From an uncultured Rikenellaceae bacterium (lineage in GTDB: Bacteria > Bacteroidota > Bacteroidia > Bacteroidales > Rikenellaceae), in NCBI GenBank assembly GCA_949284665.1, contig CASDWR010000067.1:1-15585 (forward strand): DNA of 15,585 nucleotides. The letters run 5' to 3'. Under the pieces are notes generated by a model. It was not told the DNA's origin. It made no database searches and saw nothing but the letters and a program-made list of their open reading frames with translations. A program made the translations under genes and the position numbers. Positions 15,241-15,585 of the stretch are shown here, piece by piece; within the stretch, counting starts at the first letter, position 1; each line of letters begins with the position of its first letter.

Positions 15241-15585
15241 AAGTTGCGATTGTAGGGGCCAGCGGAGCCGTGGGTCAGGAATTTTTGAGCGTGTTGGAAC
15301 AACGGGATTTCCCTGTCGACGAACTGTTGTTATTCGGTTCGGAACGCAGTGCGGGTCGGGAATATCCGTTTCGGAACGGAATCGTAAAGGTCCGTCAACT
15401 TTGTCATAATGATGATTTCAAGGGGGTGGATGTGGCTTTTGTGTCGGCAGGTGCCGGCACGTCGCGTGAGTTTGAGAAGACCATCACACGTCACGGAACC
15501 CTCATGATCGATAATTCCAGCGCTTTCCGTATGGATGAGGATGTGCCTTTGGTCGTCCCGGAAGTGAATGCCTCCGATGCCATCG
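15237..15585 (+). CDS. asd: Aspartate-semialdehyde dehydrogenase (5' part, cut by window end)
   Basis: The first 116 residues of aspartate-semialdehyde dehydrogenase are present. The enzyme reduces aspartyl phosphate to aspartate semialdehyde with NADPH, at the branch leading to lysine, diaminopimelate (for peptidoglycan), threonine and methionine. The N-terminus [16 protein letters not shown] holds the NADP-binding glycine motif (Gly7 to Gly13), [11 protein letters not shown] (67-75) is the typical loop after the second strand pair, and [20 protein letters not shown] (91-110) is a hallmark block. The catalytic cysteine, expected around residue 130, lies outside the window. The start is supported by an A-rich upstream stretch and a strong promoter. 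It is divergent from the penicillin-binding protein gene. Confidence 0.97.
   Translation, partial: MKVAIVGASGAVGQEFLSVLEQRDFPVDELLLFGSERSAGREYPFRNGIVKVRQLCHNDDFKGVDVAFVSAGAGTSREFEKTITRHGTLMIDNSSAFRMDEDVPLVVPEVNASDAI

Noticed and set aside
1..15585. tRNA or rRNA genes, CRISPR repeats, insertion sequences, prophage or integrase genes
   Set aside because: Reading both strands by eye I found no cloverleaf, regular repeat array, transposase or integrase motif; a tool search could still find small RNAs.

Overview
The window looks like chromosomal DNA from the Bacteroidetes, most likely a Bacteroidales gut commensal such as an Alistipes relative. The reasons are the Bacteroidetes-type -7 promoter boxes (TAnnTTTG) upstream of several genes, the absence of Shine-Dalgarno sequences, an iduronate-2-sulfatase-like sulfatase, an AraC-type regulator with a heavy-metal-binding domain beside a copper ATPase, and moderate GC. 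The genus is an inference. No rRNA, tRNA, CRISPR array, insertion sequence or integrase was seen.

Layout, left to right. (1) The 3' part of a glycan sulfatase (1-1146). (2) A gap of about 440 bp with a promoter and a long possible leader before tyrS (tyrosyl-tRNA synthetase, 1586-2875). (3) asnB (glutamine-dependent asparagine synthetase, 3014-4678), followed by a hairpin. (4) A copper module: an AraC-family regulator whose N-terminus is a metal-binding HMA-like domain (4795-5421), then a Cu(I) P-type ATPase (5498-7969) with an N-terminal HMA domain and a C-terminal CopZ-like HMA domain. (5) A convergent minus-strand gene for a stand-alone DUF4435/TOPRIM protein related to AriB of the PARIS phage-defence system (8058-9074). 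(6) A divergent, tightly packed pair: an SUI1/eIF1-like (YciH) protein and a 964-residue exported protein that combines an HEXXH metallopeptidase-like domain, a TolB-like propeller and a probable outer-membrane barrel. (7) On the minus strand, a class A penicillin-binding protein (12603-14963). (8) Divergent from it, the start of asd (aspartate-semialdehyde dehydrogenase), cut by the window end.

Most of the window is housekeeping: translation, amino-acid and peptidoglycan synthesis. The most interesting part is the copper module. The regulator seems to sense metal with the same fold that the pump uses to bind it. The pump's CopZ-like tail begins at an internal ATG directly after a run of seven A, and losing one A would end the pump at a TGA overlapping that ATG (ATGA). 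This suggests a fusion of formerly separate copA and copZ genes, or a slippage site that makes both forms. Other points of interest are the orphan AriB-like TOPRIM protein, the overlapping divergent promoters and near-leaderless starts of two genes, and the structured asd leader with a short upstream ORF overlapping the asd start.
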